Source of the DNA: Flammulina velutipes
Lineage: Eukaryota > Basidiomycota > Agaricomycetes > Agaricales > Physalacriaceae
Assembly (NCBI GenBank): GCA_011800155.1
Contig: CM022374.1
Location: 2,852,001-2,916,000, forward strand
Direction: 5' to 3'
Length of the DNA stretch: 64,000 nt
The position numbers were made by a program, and so were the translations under genes. The notes below the pieces were generated by a model. That model was not told the DNA's origin. It saw nothing but the letters and a program-made list of their open reading frames with translations, and did no database searches. Shown one piece after another: positions 21,663-36,904 of the stretch. Every line of letters starts with the position of its first letter. Position 1 is the first letter of the stretch.

Positions 21663-23223
21663 CTACAAGTCTTTCAAGTTGGTAGTTAGTAGAACCTTAG
21701 TTACTCTGTTTCCGACTGTAGAAAGTATGTAGAATCAATCAGAATGCTTCAAAAACCCTTCGAAAATGAGTTTGATAGGCCAAGTCCCGCCAAAATGCAA
21801 TCGCGCCGTGGGCGGGATTTCGCGCTCAGAGTGCTCGGGATAGTGCTCAGAGCTTAATGTATCACAGTATTGTATGTAGTATAGATGAACGTAGCCGTCT
21901 GTGTGGATATATAGCCTACTGTATCATATGAACGATAAAAACTCGAAAAACTGAAAAGTCGAACAAAGATATGCATTGCAAGAGTGGATTGCCCTAACGC
22001 CACACGATTTCGGCTTATTCCGCTCCTCCGAATACAGTCTCGGCAGTGGAATTACATATATTGGTACTGGAAAAATGAATTCCGATGGTTAGATGGACAG
22101 TCCGTTGCCGGGGGACATGGCAAATCATTCCGTTTACTGTTAACGATATGAGCGGGAGCGTGATGTTGGATCCCACCGGATAGACCTGAGATGGCTCGGA
22201 TATTGCAGCGACTATGAAGAAACATACATTCAATAATGATTTAGATCATTTCAATAAATGTAGAGGTCGGAATAAGCTTGAATGTGCTATTTGAACTATC
22301 ACACCGTATTCCGATGAGCTCGTGGAATGCAAACACCTTGGTTTCGCCTGGAACCATCTTTTATTTGATATATGTTGACCTTCCGATGTGTCCGAAGGGG
22401 TGGATTGTCGTACTACACGTCCACTCTCGTCGAGCTATCGACGTGCCCAGTCGCGTGGGCATTAATCTTATCTATGACACAATTATTTCGCGTCTCATTC
22501 GTGTCCGCTGATTCGAACTGCTTCCACACAACAGAACGAGCAAAAAAGTTAAACGAGCACATATATAATCCATTTATATAGATAATCAAACTATTCAACA
22601 ACCTTGCAATGAGAGTATCATGTAGAATACATGAACACCACCAACGAGGCTAATGCTCGTGGGTGGTACAGATATTGAAGGCATGTCTGACGGGCTTTGA
22701 ATGCCGCAATACGTGATCGGTATGATGTGCTGTGGCGTCCAATTTTGACCCGTGTCTCCTGGCCACCGCTGGAAGTGTCCATTAGCCTGGACGTGAAATA
22801 GCATCTTCCAGGCTAGCAGCGGTCGCAAAGATACGGGCGGGCATCAGTTCCCATCAGGGTCTGATGGGAGACCATGGATCACGGTCCAGGCCATGGATTG
22901 GGCTGGACGAACGGCGGAAAATAGTCGATGGGAGGAGGAGGAGAGGTGGCAAGAAGTGTGTATAGAGATAGTACAACCAACGCGGGGACAGCATTAGCGC
23001 CACAATCAGAGGTCACTTTGACTAGGAAATGTATACATCAGTGCCCCGCAACACTGGAGTATAGCGATATTGAAGATTCCGCTGCCAAGGGCTAGCATTG
23101 GCCTAGCCGAAACTTCCGATTTTCAATCGTTTGCTTTTGCTCTAGACCGTACGAATGACACATCTTCCACTACATACTGCTCACTCAGCAACGTTCTAGG
23201 CAGGCGTTGTACGGGTATATAAG

Positions 23224-23772
23224 ATGAGCTGGGTTGAGGAGGTAGTCATCATTCCACCTCTTCCTTTCCAATCCTATCTCTTGCATTCAACTGTATTTCC
23301 TCTGCCCTACTGCTATACCACTCTCTCATTGTCACCAATCGCGTCGAAACATCCCTCGAGGATTGCTCTTGACGCGTCGGACACTGATCACGGGACGGCA
23401 TCAATACACGTGAGTCCGTCCGTGATCATGTTTGTTGATTTCTTACCATCACTTCCCGTGCTTACGACTCTCTCCTAGGCCACGTCGCATACCGCAGGTG
23501 AGCTTACATTTCTATCTTTGCTAATGTTGACATTTTATAGCGCACACTGGGTACGATGGATACGTCGACATTGGTGCGTATCCAGCTTTTCATATTGCTT
23601 TTCTATTAACACAACGTCAGAACATCATACACAACTATGGTGCTACGTCCATGTTCAATATCGACTGACAGCAAGATTCTTAGTACGCTGTCATTCCATT
23701 CCTTTCCCAAAATCTAATGCCGCGCACATAGCCTCCCGCAAATTGGCCAACGTCGTCCTAAAGGACGACTAG
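23224..23772 (+). CDS. 129-residue protein with micro-exons (unit 2)
   Basis: Same four exons as 11582-12130, offset 11,642, including the hairpin around the first donor. Confidence 0.43.
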
Positions 23773-24012
23773 TCGGTATACCGACTTGGCTCAATTGTGC
23801 GCTCGGTATGTCTTTATTTCGTTTATTTCTTATACTGACTACATGAAAAAAAGCAATATTTTCCTGTCCGACAATATCAACCGCGCGTACTTGGCTACGT
23901 GCAGGACCATCGTACTGGCATGACCTGGGATGTTGTTACTGAACGCTATAGAGTGTAAAAGGTATGTTATTACTATTGACGCACTCCCTATACTCAGCTC
24001 ATAATATACCAG

Positions 24013-24727
24013 CTCGACGAACCCGTTCATTACCATCTTACCACCACCTTGCCAACTCTTCCTCAACGCACGCTGCGCGGACGGGTATGAAACTTCGCAC
24101 ATCTTGTCTTTGCATCCAATAGACAGTTTTTGTCTACTCAGAATGGTCCTCGTCGACCGCGCTGTCGATGCATGGCGCGTTTCACTCATTTTGGTTGAGA
24201 TTAGGCAGGAGAGCAGAATAGGGCACCTCAGCTCCCTTTTGGCGACGATTATTAGCCGAATACATGAAGGATGCAGCGCTGGTAGTACGGGAGCACCAGG
24301 ATTTATGGTCATCCCGCACCAGGTGCGTTTGTGTGGCGCATTTAAAAATGTTGCTAATCTATATCTTCAGTTATCTCGCTGTGATCATCCCACAGCCATG
24401 AGGACTCAACTTAGACATGTTTCTGACCCTTCTCGTTGTGTCAGACCGACCCTCACTGCCGTCGTTCTGCACGCACGCTGTCCCAGTTCATTTCCCTGCT
24501 TTTACCAACAATATATTTGTGACCGTGTGTCGGATCGACTTACCGCTTGGAGCGCCTCACGTTTACATTTATCCCATGGCATTCGCTTGCTCGGAATAGC
24601 CATCGTTGAAGATGATACTTCTGCGGACTCTGTTTCGCAATCTTGGCAGCTCTTTGCGCGCGCGGGCGGAATCGGGCACTACAACTCTCTTTCGCTGGCG
24701 ATATTGGATCTCATACATGAAGGATGA
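24013..24727 (+). CDS. Repeat-bearing exons (unit 2, 5' end uncertain)
   Basis: Same exons as 12371-13085; the TGA before the third repeat copy is kept. Confidence 0.38.
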
Positions 24728-25262
24728 AGGGTTAGTAGTATGGGAGCGCCAGGACTCACGATCGTCCCGCAGCAGGTATGTTTACATGGCAGAATCAAAC
24801 ATCTGGCTAATCTGGATCTTTAGGTTCATGAGTCTGACCGTTCTACTGACTTGCACACCATACATAGATATATCTCTGACTGTGACCGTTGTCTCAGGCT
24901 CACTCTCGCTGTCGCCGTCATGCACGCAGGATGTCTGCACCGATCAATGGTCTTCAAACACCAATATCTTCATCGCCACGTATCGGATGGACCTAGGACT
25001 CGAACTACCTCATGTTTACGTTTATCTAATGGGTTTCGCTTGCTCAGAATCACGCTCGACAATGATACGCACACGCGGCCTCTGTTTCGCCGTGGTCGGA
25101 GATGTTCCCTTGGGAGGATGGAATACTGGACCTACGGCCCGCGTCTCTGTGCCGTTTGTAGCCAAATAGGGAGAGGCTGACGGTCTAGCGGTATAGGAGC
25201 TCTCAGATAGATGCTGTCTTTGCTGCAAGTACATCAATGTGGCGCACTTGTTATATTTTGCT
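24137..25262 (+). repeat. 453-bp tandem repeat (unit 2)
   Basis: Copy of 12495-13620. Confidence 0.83.
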
Positions 25263-25554
25263 AGGCTACGTTGTGTGCGCCGCTCCCAAAGCATGAGTGT
25301 CTCATTGACCTTTGTACATGTCTTTCACTTGTGGGGTTTAGTACATGCTGCGATGTATGCAGTGTAATGGTAGAATGACACATATTTGTGCTATAATAAA
25401 ACATTGTCTTGATTTTTCCTTCCACCCAAGTAGCAGAATACAATCATATACGACGGTTCATCGATACGTCTTTACCAGCGTGTCAATAGACGAGAGTTAC
25501 GAGTAAGTACAACAAACAAAACGAATGCAAGTACAACAATACGACAAATAAAAC

Positions 25555-28500
25555 TTATGAAGACGCCGAAGCAGGCGGACTCGAGACGCCCCCACCGCGC
25601 TGCATGAATCCGCGAGGCGCAAATGCCCTCCCCCGTCCCCCACGCCCCCGATCTATGAATCCATTCCCCCGTCCCCGTCCACGTTCAACGAACCCATTCC
25701 CCCTTGCGTGTTCGACGAATCCACTCCCCCTCCCACGTTCAACGAACCCGTTCCCTCTCCCCCTCTCAACGAACCCACTCCCACTCCCAATCCCCCGTCC
25801 CCGACCCCGATCATCAAACCCATTCCCACGTCCCCTCGCCCCACCCCTCGGCATGATACTAACCTGTGGTGGAACTTGCTGAGGAGGTTGAGTTGGCTGC
25901 TTCGGCCTCCTACACAAAAAAAGTCAGATCTCACCAAGAAAGAAGTAAAAGAAAGACCCACCCAACCGAAACGACAAACTGCCTCTCCGTCAAGTTCAAC
26001 ACCCCCTCAGGATCCATCACAGCCCCGCGGTACGGAGAACATAGCCCGCCGAGGGTAGTCCCAGCCATGAACGGAGCATCAAACAACACAGACACAGAAG
26101 ACGCAGCAGACCTCCCTACTCCCACTCCCACTCCCGGAGTTTCAGGCGCCCCGATCCCTACAACGATCCCCCTCGCACCCAACCCCCCACCCGCCGCCTC
26201 CTCAACGCTCACAACACGATCACCCAGCCCAAACCGCTGACCTCTCAGCCTCTCCCGCCCATGTCCAGGAAGCAATACCGCCGCACGCGGGATACCCTTG
26301 ACCATCGCTCTCTTTACTTTACCAGCCCCTTTCGACCCCATCGCCTCCAGCTTCTTGACACCCTCCTTGCTCATCCGTTCCACTCCGAGCGGAACCTCCT
26401 CCAGCGAACCCACCCCAATCTCCTCTTTCAACCACTTTTTGATAGCTCTCACCGCCTCCGGTCCTCCCATCTCCTCAGCCTTCGGCATATCCCCAGCAGC
26501 CCTTCCCGCCACATCGAAAACGACAGGATATGTGTCCTTGTACCGTCGACAAGCCTGTACAGCATCCTCGCTAAACTCCCATCCATTCGCTGCTTTCCTC
26601 GAATACCCCACTACCCGTATACCACGTGCCTCGAACTTGAATGACAAGCCAACGTTGACCTTGTCTCTCCCAGCGACGACCATGAACGCGCTTGTTACTC
26701 TCCCGAGAACACGTCCACTGACTCCCACTCGCTGCGCTGCCTCCCAGCTAGGGTACCATCGACCTCCCTCTCCCTGTTCCTCGACTCGCACATCGGGTTC
26801 GGGCTCCCCAAACGCGAGAACGACGCTAACTTCGTTCCGTTCTTCATCAACCCCCTCCACTCTCCCGACGCCACCATATCCATGCTCTCCCATGAAGAAC
26901 ACCCTCTTCCCACCCAGCTCTTCCTTTACATCCACCGCAGCCCGTTCAACGAACCGTGAATCCTCCTCGGACGGACAGGTGCGTACCACCATCTGTCCTG
27001 GAACGTCCACCTCGCCTACCGCGAACCGCTTGACCAGTCCGCCCGTCTCTGGAACACGCTCCATCCCTACGACAAGACGTACATGCAGCATCCCTGCTAC
27101 GTCTCCAATGACCACTCCCCGTTTCTTGGAATACACCTCTTCAATGCGCTCCCCTCGAGCTCTCCATGCGACAGGGTTATGAGGCGTCCTCAACACCTTG
27201 CTTGGTCCTCCTGCGATGAGCTGGGTATGATCCCACCGTCCACCCTCGTCACTAACACCGACCACCTTTCCCTCGCGCAGGAATGGCCAGTTGACCCATA
27301 CCCTTCCGCCTAACGTCGTCTTGAGATCTCCGGCTGGCTCGTCCTTGATGAAAACGACGATACTGCGATTACGGCTCTCAGTACCGTGAACGTTGACGCC
27401 ATGGACACCAAGTACTGCGCTGTGTTTGAGCGTCTTGAGCGACGGGAAGCCAGCGCGCATGACGGTATTGTCAATGGTCCTCCGTTTCGGCTTGCTGTCC
27501 TCGCCAAAGCCCCATCCACTCCCAGCTCTCGGAGCCCATTCCTTCTCCACACACCCATCTTTCGCCAGCGCGGGGAAGAAGCCTGGTAAGGGAGACGCAT
27601 AGAACCCGCCTTCTCCGACAGCAAAGACGCGACTGGTTCCCCTTGAATTCCTCTTGCGCTCCTCTCCGGTCAACATATGCTCGACGTGGTGCATGGCAGC
27701 GCGCATGACGTTAACGTCGATAAAGGGGATCTTGACGACGGCTTCCCACTCTGCCTTTTTGCCGTTCATGTCTTGTTCGAACTCGGCGGGGTAAAAGTGG
27801 CGAATGGACGACGTGGGTGAGGACATGAGTTCCTGTTATGCAAGTTAGAGGATAGTAGAGCGCATATAGACGACGTACTCTGAAGCATGTAGGAACGAGC
27901 GTCCCACTGGCGACGGGCAGTACACCCATGAGCTGCTCGAACGGCTTGAATGGCTCGCCAAGGTCGAACGTTAGCTCGAGCGAAGCGATATCGGTAAGAT
28001 CTAGAAACATTAGATATGCGTAGCAGTAACAAGGAAAACTCACCTCCGACACGGGGGCATAATGCCAGGTATAGAACCATCCCCAGCTGGGAACACCGCG
28101 GTAGTAGTAGTACATGACCCACTGGAGGCCTTGGACGTATCCCTTGACGAGGTCGCGAACTTCGGATGGATCGCGGAAACCCAGCTTGTCGCGATAGTAC
28201 TCTCTCCTCCACTCAGCCATGGCAGCGTTGACCCTCCCCTCCTCTCTCTCCTCGAACGTGCCCTCTGGCTGAACGGCTGCTCTGGCGTACTTGCGAAGAA
28301 CGCGTTCGATGGCCTCCTGACCCTCCTCCTCGCTCTCTGATTCACTCTCACTCTCGCTCTCTGGGGGTTCGTCGGCATCCTCGTCAATGACGGCGGCTGC
28401 GATAGGCTCGACCGCAGCGCCGGGTACGCCTCTCGTCCTTGCTGGTTTCCTGATGACGAGATGGTTGACCTCGCCCTCCCATGCGTCCCACTCTGCGACC

Positions 28501-28989
28501 AAGCCAAGGTCTGCGGTGAGTTCACCGAGGAACTTGCGATCGCCCGCGGCAAAGTCGTTGACGAGGCTGATATGGCGGTCAGCCGACAGGACAAAGTCGT
28601 GGATCTTTTCAAAGAGGACGCGCTGGGCGGGAGTGACGGTCAAGCCGCCTTGTTTGACAGGGATGACGTCGCGTTTGCCGTTCAACCAACCCACGTCGCC
28701 GCGCTCTCTCTCCCAGACCTCTCTCTCCCACTCTCCCAGCTTGGCAAACACGGCCTGGAGACGCGGCAGGCGGATGGTACCCGTCTCGTCTGTGAGATAC
28801 GGGTCCTCGCCGTCGCCGACGACAGCCTTGTATCCGTCGAATATCCTCTCGAGCGCCTGGTCGTGAATATGCAGGTCCGGCAGATGCGGCAAAAAGTCGT
28901 TGCCTACGAACATGCAGAGCAACACGAGGTCGTTGATGAGACGCTCCCAAACTCAAGCTCGAGGTACTCCCGTAGGAGCTAGAACGGCG
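25555..28989 (-). pseudogene. XRN1: XRN1 copy 3: truncated and frameshifted
   Basis: Exons 28044 to about 28989, 27879-28000, 25962-27832 and 25555-25909. Same five-G frameshift as copy 2 near 28056 and same 5' breakpoint. Confidence 0.93.
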
Positions 28990-29872
28990 CGTCGATTTCT
29001 TACATGCAGTATATTAGCATATACATGTACTCGATGTATGCCACGCACCGTGTCCAAATATATGCGGACGTTCCACTTCATCCTAATCCGGACGACGGGT
29101 CTGCGACGCGTTGATGTTGGAGATGAAAAGATAAGCTGATCTGATGACATAATGACATAATTAGACGCGCTTGCTGCTTAGACTTGTGGATGTGCTGGAC
29201 TAGAATATACCATAAAAGGTGCGTTGAAATGCCGCGGCAAAAATCGCGAGTATGGGTTTTCATGGTACATTCGTAGTTTTGCTAGAGGAGCACAGTCACG
29301 TGACTGCGCTCCTCGGAAATGACTACCCTAACTACTACTACAAGGTATTATAGGGTTGCGCCACACGAGGACGCGGGAGAATGCTACAGTATCCGTGGAG
29401 TGGCGCCACACTGTTCCATGGAATCGACGTGGTTTCTACAAGTAGATCGTAAGCGAAACCATTCAAACGATACGAAAACAACTTACCGAACTGTCTCGAC
29501 TTGTCCAGAACGTCCAAAACGTCGAAATCTGTCAAGGTCAACTATGGGCAAGATACAGACATACCACTCGACCCAAAAGGGTCCATTCACACGTCTCGTC
29601 GACAAGACAGATCTACGGAATGGTTAGTAATTGCATAGTCCTAACGGTCTGCGCACACACCTTTGAACTCGCGCGGCGCACGGGGCCCGTCGTCGGCTCC
29701 TCGTATCGACTGGTTTCGCGTGGCTTTATCCTTGTCTTTGCTGCAACGTGCAGCAAACATGGTCCCGCGAAGAAGCAAACATCAAAACCTATGAAATGTG
29801 TTAGTACCATATTTTCGCCTTGTGAAAACATGACGTACAGGAGGGGGAATGGATACGAGGCGTTGACGTCTA

Positions 29873-32264
29873 TCAGAGACGACGACGGAACGACATGACG
29901 AGTCCCTTTTGGCGAGGTCCGACCCCGTTGGATACACTACATCTCCCGGGGTATAAGCGGACATGTCCTAAATAAAACATTAGCGTCAGTAAAAGCTATA
30001 GTGTTCGCTTGGGCGAATACATACCTACATAGATGAGTGTCCTGCTGCATCGCCTTCGGTACGTAGTGCTAACAACGATCTAAGAAACGACGAAATGGTC
30101 AAAACAAAGATTGGACATGAAAACATCAAGAACATACCTTGAGCGTGTCGTGGATTAATCGTTTGCATGGAATATGCATCGCCTATCGCATGCGTAGCGA
30201 TACAGCGCATTAGAGAGACGTGCAGAACATCAACAGACATCCATGCACCATGCCCCGGAGATATAGTACGCTTCCGGCATGATATACCTGCAGGAAACGT
30301 CAACAAAACATTTTAAAACAATGTAAGAGACACATACCAACGATCCAGTTCTATCCCAGCCTGCCCAAACACAAAATCGCCATAGTGTGGCGCACCCCGC
30401 GCGACGAAATCAACACTACGGACATGGGGAAGGACCCGGGAGTGCTGTATCGTCTTCATAACGTCTAAACGACGTCTTATCCATTCAGTACATCTGCGCG
30501 GGGCATTAGAAAGAAGACACAGATCCAAGGGGAATAGACTTACCGGGACAGCATCCAGCGCCATTCGGACGGTCCCCAGACCTTCCGTAGTGATGGTACT
30601 TGATAGACGTAGACACACAGTCAATGCGACGCCGGAATAGGTCGGGTTTGAGGTAGGTCTTGTCCAAATAATGTCCCGGGCAGGCGGAAATCCATACCCA
30701 CACAAGCTAGACATAAACCATGAGGACAAAGCGAAGCGTAGCATTAGACGAATGCATACCTTGTATTACACCTCCAGCATGGCTTCGCATAGCATAGCAA
30801 GCGGTCGTCACAACTAAGAACAGCCGGAAGAAAGTCAGTACGAGTATTGGAGGTAAGAGGGTAAGGAACGTACCTGTTCCATGCATTCAAGGCATCGTTT
30901 AGAATCGATATAAGTATCGCAGCGCGTATCAGGTGCTACGGGCCCATGGTGACGTCCACAGCAGTTGTTTGAATGTTGATGCAGCGGCCGGGGAGAGAGG
31001 GGTGTGAATAGCACAAGAGATCTTTACACAACGTCAATTAAATTCGATAACAAGCGATATAAAAGTGCTTACCAATGCTCAAGACCACTCCCGGGACCGC
31101 GGAACATGAATTCGCCGATGTGTGGCGCACGCGCGGGGCGAAATCGGCAAGATGGGCACGGGAACACTGGAGATACATCCTAGAACACCTGAAATCGAAT
31201 AGAAACGTGTTCGCATAGCTGTACAGAACGTTAGAGCAGCCTTTAACGTGGATAAAGTGTATACTTACAAGCCGTATGACTGGCTCGCGCGTCGTTGATC
31301 CATCACATTGTCATCTGTCTGGTACAGCGAACGGCAGGTGTATCTAAAAGGATGAAATCGTGAGTGTGGAACGAAGCAAACCATAATGAAAGAACACGTA
31401 CCATGCCAACGGCATAGGCATCGTATCCAGGCATCCGGCTCGTTTAGTTGGTCAACAAGCTATAAACAACACGTCAGTAAGAGAAAGTGTTGCCTTTGAA
31501 TGATGTACCCACTGTTCGCGAGCAGGCGATGATGGTGGTCGTAACAAAAGACTGTATACGACCACATGGTGAAGGAATCACGTCCTGATGATAACGTTAG
31601 CGAAGCGCCGTTAGAGAAATATGAAGCAGACACGCACCCGTCAGTGATATCTACAGCAAACGAACATGAGACGGCGACGCGCGCGCTGCAGCTAAGGGTA
31701 ACGATTAGAAAATAAACTAGTGGAGACACTGCAGAACGTACCATGACTCCCGCGCGCTGGTGATTCAAGCTTTGAATGAGGTGAGGTGAAGCAATAAGAA
31801 CTTGCGAACAACATGAGACTGTCAACATGTCAGCAATGATACCAAGAGATTGTAAGCAGTACATACCTCTCAAATTTTCGAACAAAACAAGATGCGGAGG
31901 ACGATGAGGGTGAACCACAGTGCTGCGTGGCATACATCCGAGCGCAATGTTTTCATGCACATGAGAAGCGCATTGAGCGCCTATAGACATGTTAGAAGGG
32001 TTTTTCAGTTCATGGAAAGGGAAGGACTGACCAACGGGAGCAGCAAGACATGCTTGTTCGCAGTACCGATGTGCGCGGAATGCATTCCACAGACGAGTAA
32101 GTCGAGTCGAAGACAGCATAGGTGGGAATCTAGAAGGAAAGAATGAGGAAGAGAGCCATAAATAAGAGAGAAACATACCATGGCGCACACATCCCAATTG
32201 GGAAGGTAGTGGTATGAGGACAAGAGACGAATACCCAGACCGCAGGAGAACGAGACACTCTCAT
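29873..32264 (-). pseudogene. Many-exon minus-strand gene, apparently decayed (unit 3)
   Basis: Equivalent of 6590-8981 with the three-G version of the 7261-type junction, hence out of frame there. Confidence 0.45.
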
Positions 32265-33305
32265 GCAGGGAGCTATCGGGAGGCGAGACACATTACGGGA
32301 GACCTCGACTCTTTTTTTCTGCGCATTTCCACGACAACGGTCTTCGTCCAGACCATCACGGGTAAGTCCTTTTTTTTCGTCGCGTCTCCTTGGTTTCACA
32401 ATGATTCGTCTAGGCTCGAAAAACTCCCTCTCCTTGTGGCGACGACTCTCATTGTCCGAATTGTTCCAACGTCGTAGGGATTCAAACAGAGAAGGTGAGT
32501 GTTGGAGAGAACTCTTCACATCGTCTTACATACTTCCCGTCCTTGACAGCTCCAAGTCAACGGACAATATATATGCTCATGGTTGTCATCCGACACGGTG
32601 AGTTTGTCGCCAATTCATGCCAACATATCCCGCTCTCTCAAGGTAGGTCGTCTCTACATATTGTTGAACCATCCTGATGCCATTCAGGTTGACCACGTAT
32701 TTTGGAACCAGGAGGACGGCATTCACGTTCAACGTAGGACGGGAGAAAATGTGCGTCTTTTTCACACTTCCCATTCAAGAATTTAACATTGTTACATAGT
32801 GCAACTACAAGACAGCGCGGGACATACAAACAACAGTGCTATCTCGTCGCTATCCCTTCGGAGATTCAATATCATGGTGCGCTGCAATTTGATTCCTAAC
32901 ATCTTGTTCTCATTCTGCGACAGACAGCAGATTTGCGTGTAAAATCTACCATTGTTGTCATCTGTCGGTCAAGGTACGAGTCCTTCCTCCAACGGAAATC
33001 AAGAACCGAACTCATCATTCTTCTAGATGACATCAATAGAATGTTGCGAATGTGCGACAATCGACCCAGCTCCAGATCCCGAAGATCATCCTGTGGCGGC
33101 TTTGGCCACCTCCACCCGTCTCGCCTGGATGCCTGACCTCTATTTTCCACGGACTTCCCGTTTCGGTCCTCTGGAAATCCCCGTAGAGACGGAAAATGAC
33201 GGTCATCATTTCCCGTGCATGCAGTGCGAGTTATCCCGTCTCTCCTTTCGTCACTTGCTAACTTCCTCTGATTCAGGGTTCATCTTTTTTCTTCCGTTGC
33301 ACTAG
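32263..33305 (+). CDS. Cys/His-rich protein of about 245 residues (unit 3)
   Basis: Same seven exons as 8980-10022, offset 23,283. Confidence 0.58.
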
Positions 33306-34865
33306 CTACAAGTCTTTCAAGTTGGTAGTTAGTAGAACCTTAGTTACTCTGTTTCCGACTGTAGAAAGTATGTAGAATCAATCAGAATGCTTCAAAAACC
33401 CTTCGAAAATGAGTTTGATAGGCCAAGTCCCGCCAAAATGCAATCGCGCCGTGGGCGGGATTTCGCGCTCAGAGTGCTCGGGATAGTGCTCAGAGCTTAA
33501 TGTATCACAGTATTGTATGTAGTATAGATGAACGTAGCCGTCTGTGTGGATATATAGCCTACTGTATCATATGAACGATAAAAACTCGAAAAACTGAAAA
33601 GTCGAACAAAGATATGCATTGCAAGAGTGGATTGCCCTAACGCCACACGATTTCGGCTTATTCCGCTCCTCCGAATACAGTCTCGGCAGTGGAATTACAT
33701 ATATTGGTACTGGAAAAATGAATTCCGATGGTTAGATGGACAGTCCGTTGCCGGGGACATGGCAAATCATTCCGTTTACTGTTAACGATATGAGCGGGAG
33801 CGTGATGTTGGATCCCACCGGATAGACCTGAGATGGCTCGGATATTGCAGCGACTATGAAGAAACATACATTCAATAATGATTTAGATCATTTCAATAAA
33901 TGTAGAGGTCGGAATAAGCTTGAATGTGCTATTTGAACTATCACACCGTATTCCGATGAGCTCGTGGAATGCAAACACCTTGGTTTCGCCTGGAACCATC
34001 TTTTATTTGATATATGTTGACCTTCCGATGTGTCCGAAGGGGTGGATTGTCGTACTACACGTCCACTCTCGTCGAGCTATCGACGTGCCCAGTCGCGTGG
34101 GCATTAATCTTATCTATGACACAATTATTTCGCGTCTCATTCGTGTCCGCTGATTCGAACTGCTTCCACACAACAGAACGAGCAAAAAAGTTAAACGAGC
34201 ACATATATAATCCATTTATATAGATAATCAAACTATTCAACAACCTTGCAATGAGAGTATCATGTAGAATACATGAACACCACCAACGAGGCTAATGCTC
34301 GTGGGTGGTACAGATATTGAAGGCATGTCTGACGGGCTTTGAATGCCGCAATACGTGATCGGTATGATGTGCTGTGGCGTCCAATTTTGACCCGTGTCTC
34401 CTGGCCACCGCTGGAAGTGTCCATTAGCCTGGACGTGAAATAGCATCTTCCAGGCTAGCAGCGGTCGCAAAGATACGGGCGGGCATCAGTTCCCATCAGG
34501 GTCTGATGGGAGACCATGGATCACGGTCCAGGCCATGGATTGGGCTGGACGAACGGCGGAAAATAGTCGATGGGAGGAGGAGGAGAGGTGGCAAGAAGTG
34601 TGTATAGAGATAGTACAACCAACGCGGGGACAGCATTAGCGCCACAATCAGAGGTCACTTTGACTAGGAAATGTATACATCAGTGCCCCGCAACACTGGA
34701 GTATAGCGATATTGAAGATTCCGCTGCCAAGGGCTAGCATTGGCCTAGCCGAAACTTCCGATTTTCAATCGTTTGCTTTTGCTCTAGACCGTACGAATGA
34801 CACATCTTCCACTACATACTGCTCACTCAGCAACGTTCTAGGCAGGCGTTGTACGGGTATATAAG

Positions 34866-35414
34866 ATGAGCTGGGTTGAGGAGGTAGTCATCATTCCACC
34901 TCTTCCTTTCCAATCCTATCTCTTGCATTCAACTGTATTTCCTCTGCCCTACTGCTATACCACTCTCTCATTGTCACCAATCGCGTCGAAACATCCCTCG
35001 AGGATTGCTCTTGACGCGTCGGACACTGATCACGGGACGGCATCAATACACGTGAGTCCGTCCGTGATCATGTTTGTTGATTTCTTACCATCACTTCCCG
35101 TGCTTACGACTCTCTCCTAGGCCACGTCGCATACCGCAGGTGAGCTTACATTTCTATCTTTGCTAATGTTGACATTTTATAGCGCACACTGGGTACGATG
35201 GATACGTCGACATTGGTGCGTATCCAGCTTTTCATATTGCTTTTCTATTAACACAACGTCAGAACATCATACACAACTATGGTGCTACGTCCATGTTCAA
35301 TATCGACTGACAGCAAGATTCTTAGTACGCTGTCATTCCATTCCTTTCCCAAAATCTAATGCCGCGCACATAGCCTCCCGCAAATTGGCCAACGTCGTCC
35401 TAAAGGACGACTAG
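34866..35414 (+). CDS. 129-residue protein with micro-exons (unit 3)
   Basis: Same four exons as 11582-12130, offset 23,284. Confidence 0.43.
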
Positions 35415-35654
35415 TCGGTATACCGACTTGGCTCAATTGTGCGCTCGGTATGTCTTTATTTCGTTTATTTCTTATACTGACTACATGAAAAAAAGCAATA
35501 TTTTCCTGTCCGACAATATCAACCGCGCGTACTTGGCTACGTGCAGGACCATCGTACTGGCATGACCTGGGATGTTGTTACTGAACGCTATAGAGTGTAA
35601 AAGGTATGTTATTACTATTGACGCACTCCCTATACTCAGCTCATAATATACCAG

Positions 35655-36369
35655 CTCGACGAACCCGTTCATTACCATCTTACCACCACCTTGCCAACTC
35701 TTCCTCAACGCACGCTGCGCGGACGGGTATGAAACTTCGCACATCTTGTCTTTGCATCCAATAGACAGTTTTTGTCTACTCAGAATGGTCCTCGTCGACC
35801 GCGCTGTCGATGCATGGCGCGTTTCACTCATTTTGGTTGAGATTAGGCAGGAGAGCAGAATAGGGCACCTCAGCTCCCTTTTGGCGACGATTATTAGCCG
35901 AATACATGAAGGATGCAGCGCTGGTAGTACGGGAGCACCAGGATTTATGGTCATCCCGCACCAGGTGCGTTTGTGTGGCGCATTTAAAAATGTTGCTAAT
36001 CTATATCTTCAGTTATCTCGCTGTGATCATCCCACAGCCATGAGGACTCAACTTAGACATGTTTCTGACCCTTCTCGTTGTGTCAGACCGACCCTCACTG
36101 CCGTCGTTCTGCACGCACGCTGTCCCAGTTCATTTCCCTGCTTTTACCAACAATATATTTGTGACCGTGTGTCGGATCGACTTACCGCTTGGAGCGCCTC
36201 ACGTTTACATTTATCCCATGGCATTCGCTTGCTCGGAATAGCCATCGTTGAAGATGATACTTCTGCGGACTCTGTTTCGCAATCTTGGCAGCTCTTTGCG
36301 CGCGCGGGCGGAATCGGGCACTACAACTCTCTTTCGCTGGCGATATTGGATCTCATACATGAAGGATGA
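35655..36369 (+). CDS. Repeat-bearing exons (unit 3, 5' end uncertain)
   Basis: Same exons as 12371-13085. Confidence 0.38.
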
Positions 36370-36904
36370 AGGGTTAGTAGTATGGGAGCGCCAGGACTCA
36401 CGATCGTCCCGCAGCAGGTATGTTTACATGGCAGAATCAAACATCTGGCTAATCTGGATCTTTAGGTTCATGAGTCTGACCGTTCTACTGACTTGCACAC
36501 CATACATAGATATATCTCTGACTGTGACCGTTGTCTCAGGCTCACTCTCGCTGTCGCCGTCATGCACGCAGGATGTCTGCACCGATCAATGGTCTTCAAA
36601 CACCAATATCTTCATCGCCACGTATCGGATGGACCTAGGACTCGAACTACCTCATGTTTACGTTTATCTAATGGGTTTCGCTTGCTCAGAATCACGCTCG
36701 ACAATGATACGCACACGCGGCCTCTGTTTCGCCGTGGTCGGAGATGTTCCCTTGGGAGGATGGAATACTGGACCTACGGCCCGCGTCTCTGTGCCGTTTG
36801 TAGCCAAATAGGGAGAGGCTGACGGTCTAGCGGTATAGGAGCTCTCAGATAGATGCTGTCTTTGCTGCAAGTACATCAATGTGGCGCACTTGTTATATTT
36901 TGCT
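35779..36904 (+). repeat. 453-bp tandem repeat (unit 3)
   Basis: Copy of 12495-13620. Confidence 0.83.

Larger units (their letters stand above)
13851..25492. repeat. Tandem-array unit 2
   Basis: 11,642 bp, head-to-tail with unit 1. Specific differences: one G fewer at 18901-18903 and the 2-base insertion near 22982 shared with units 3-5. Confidence 0.95.
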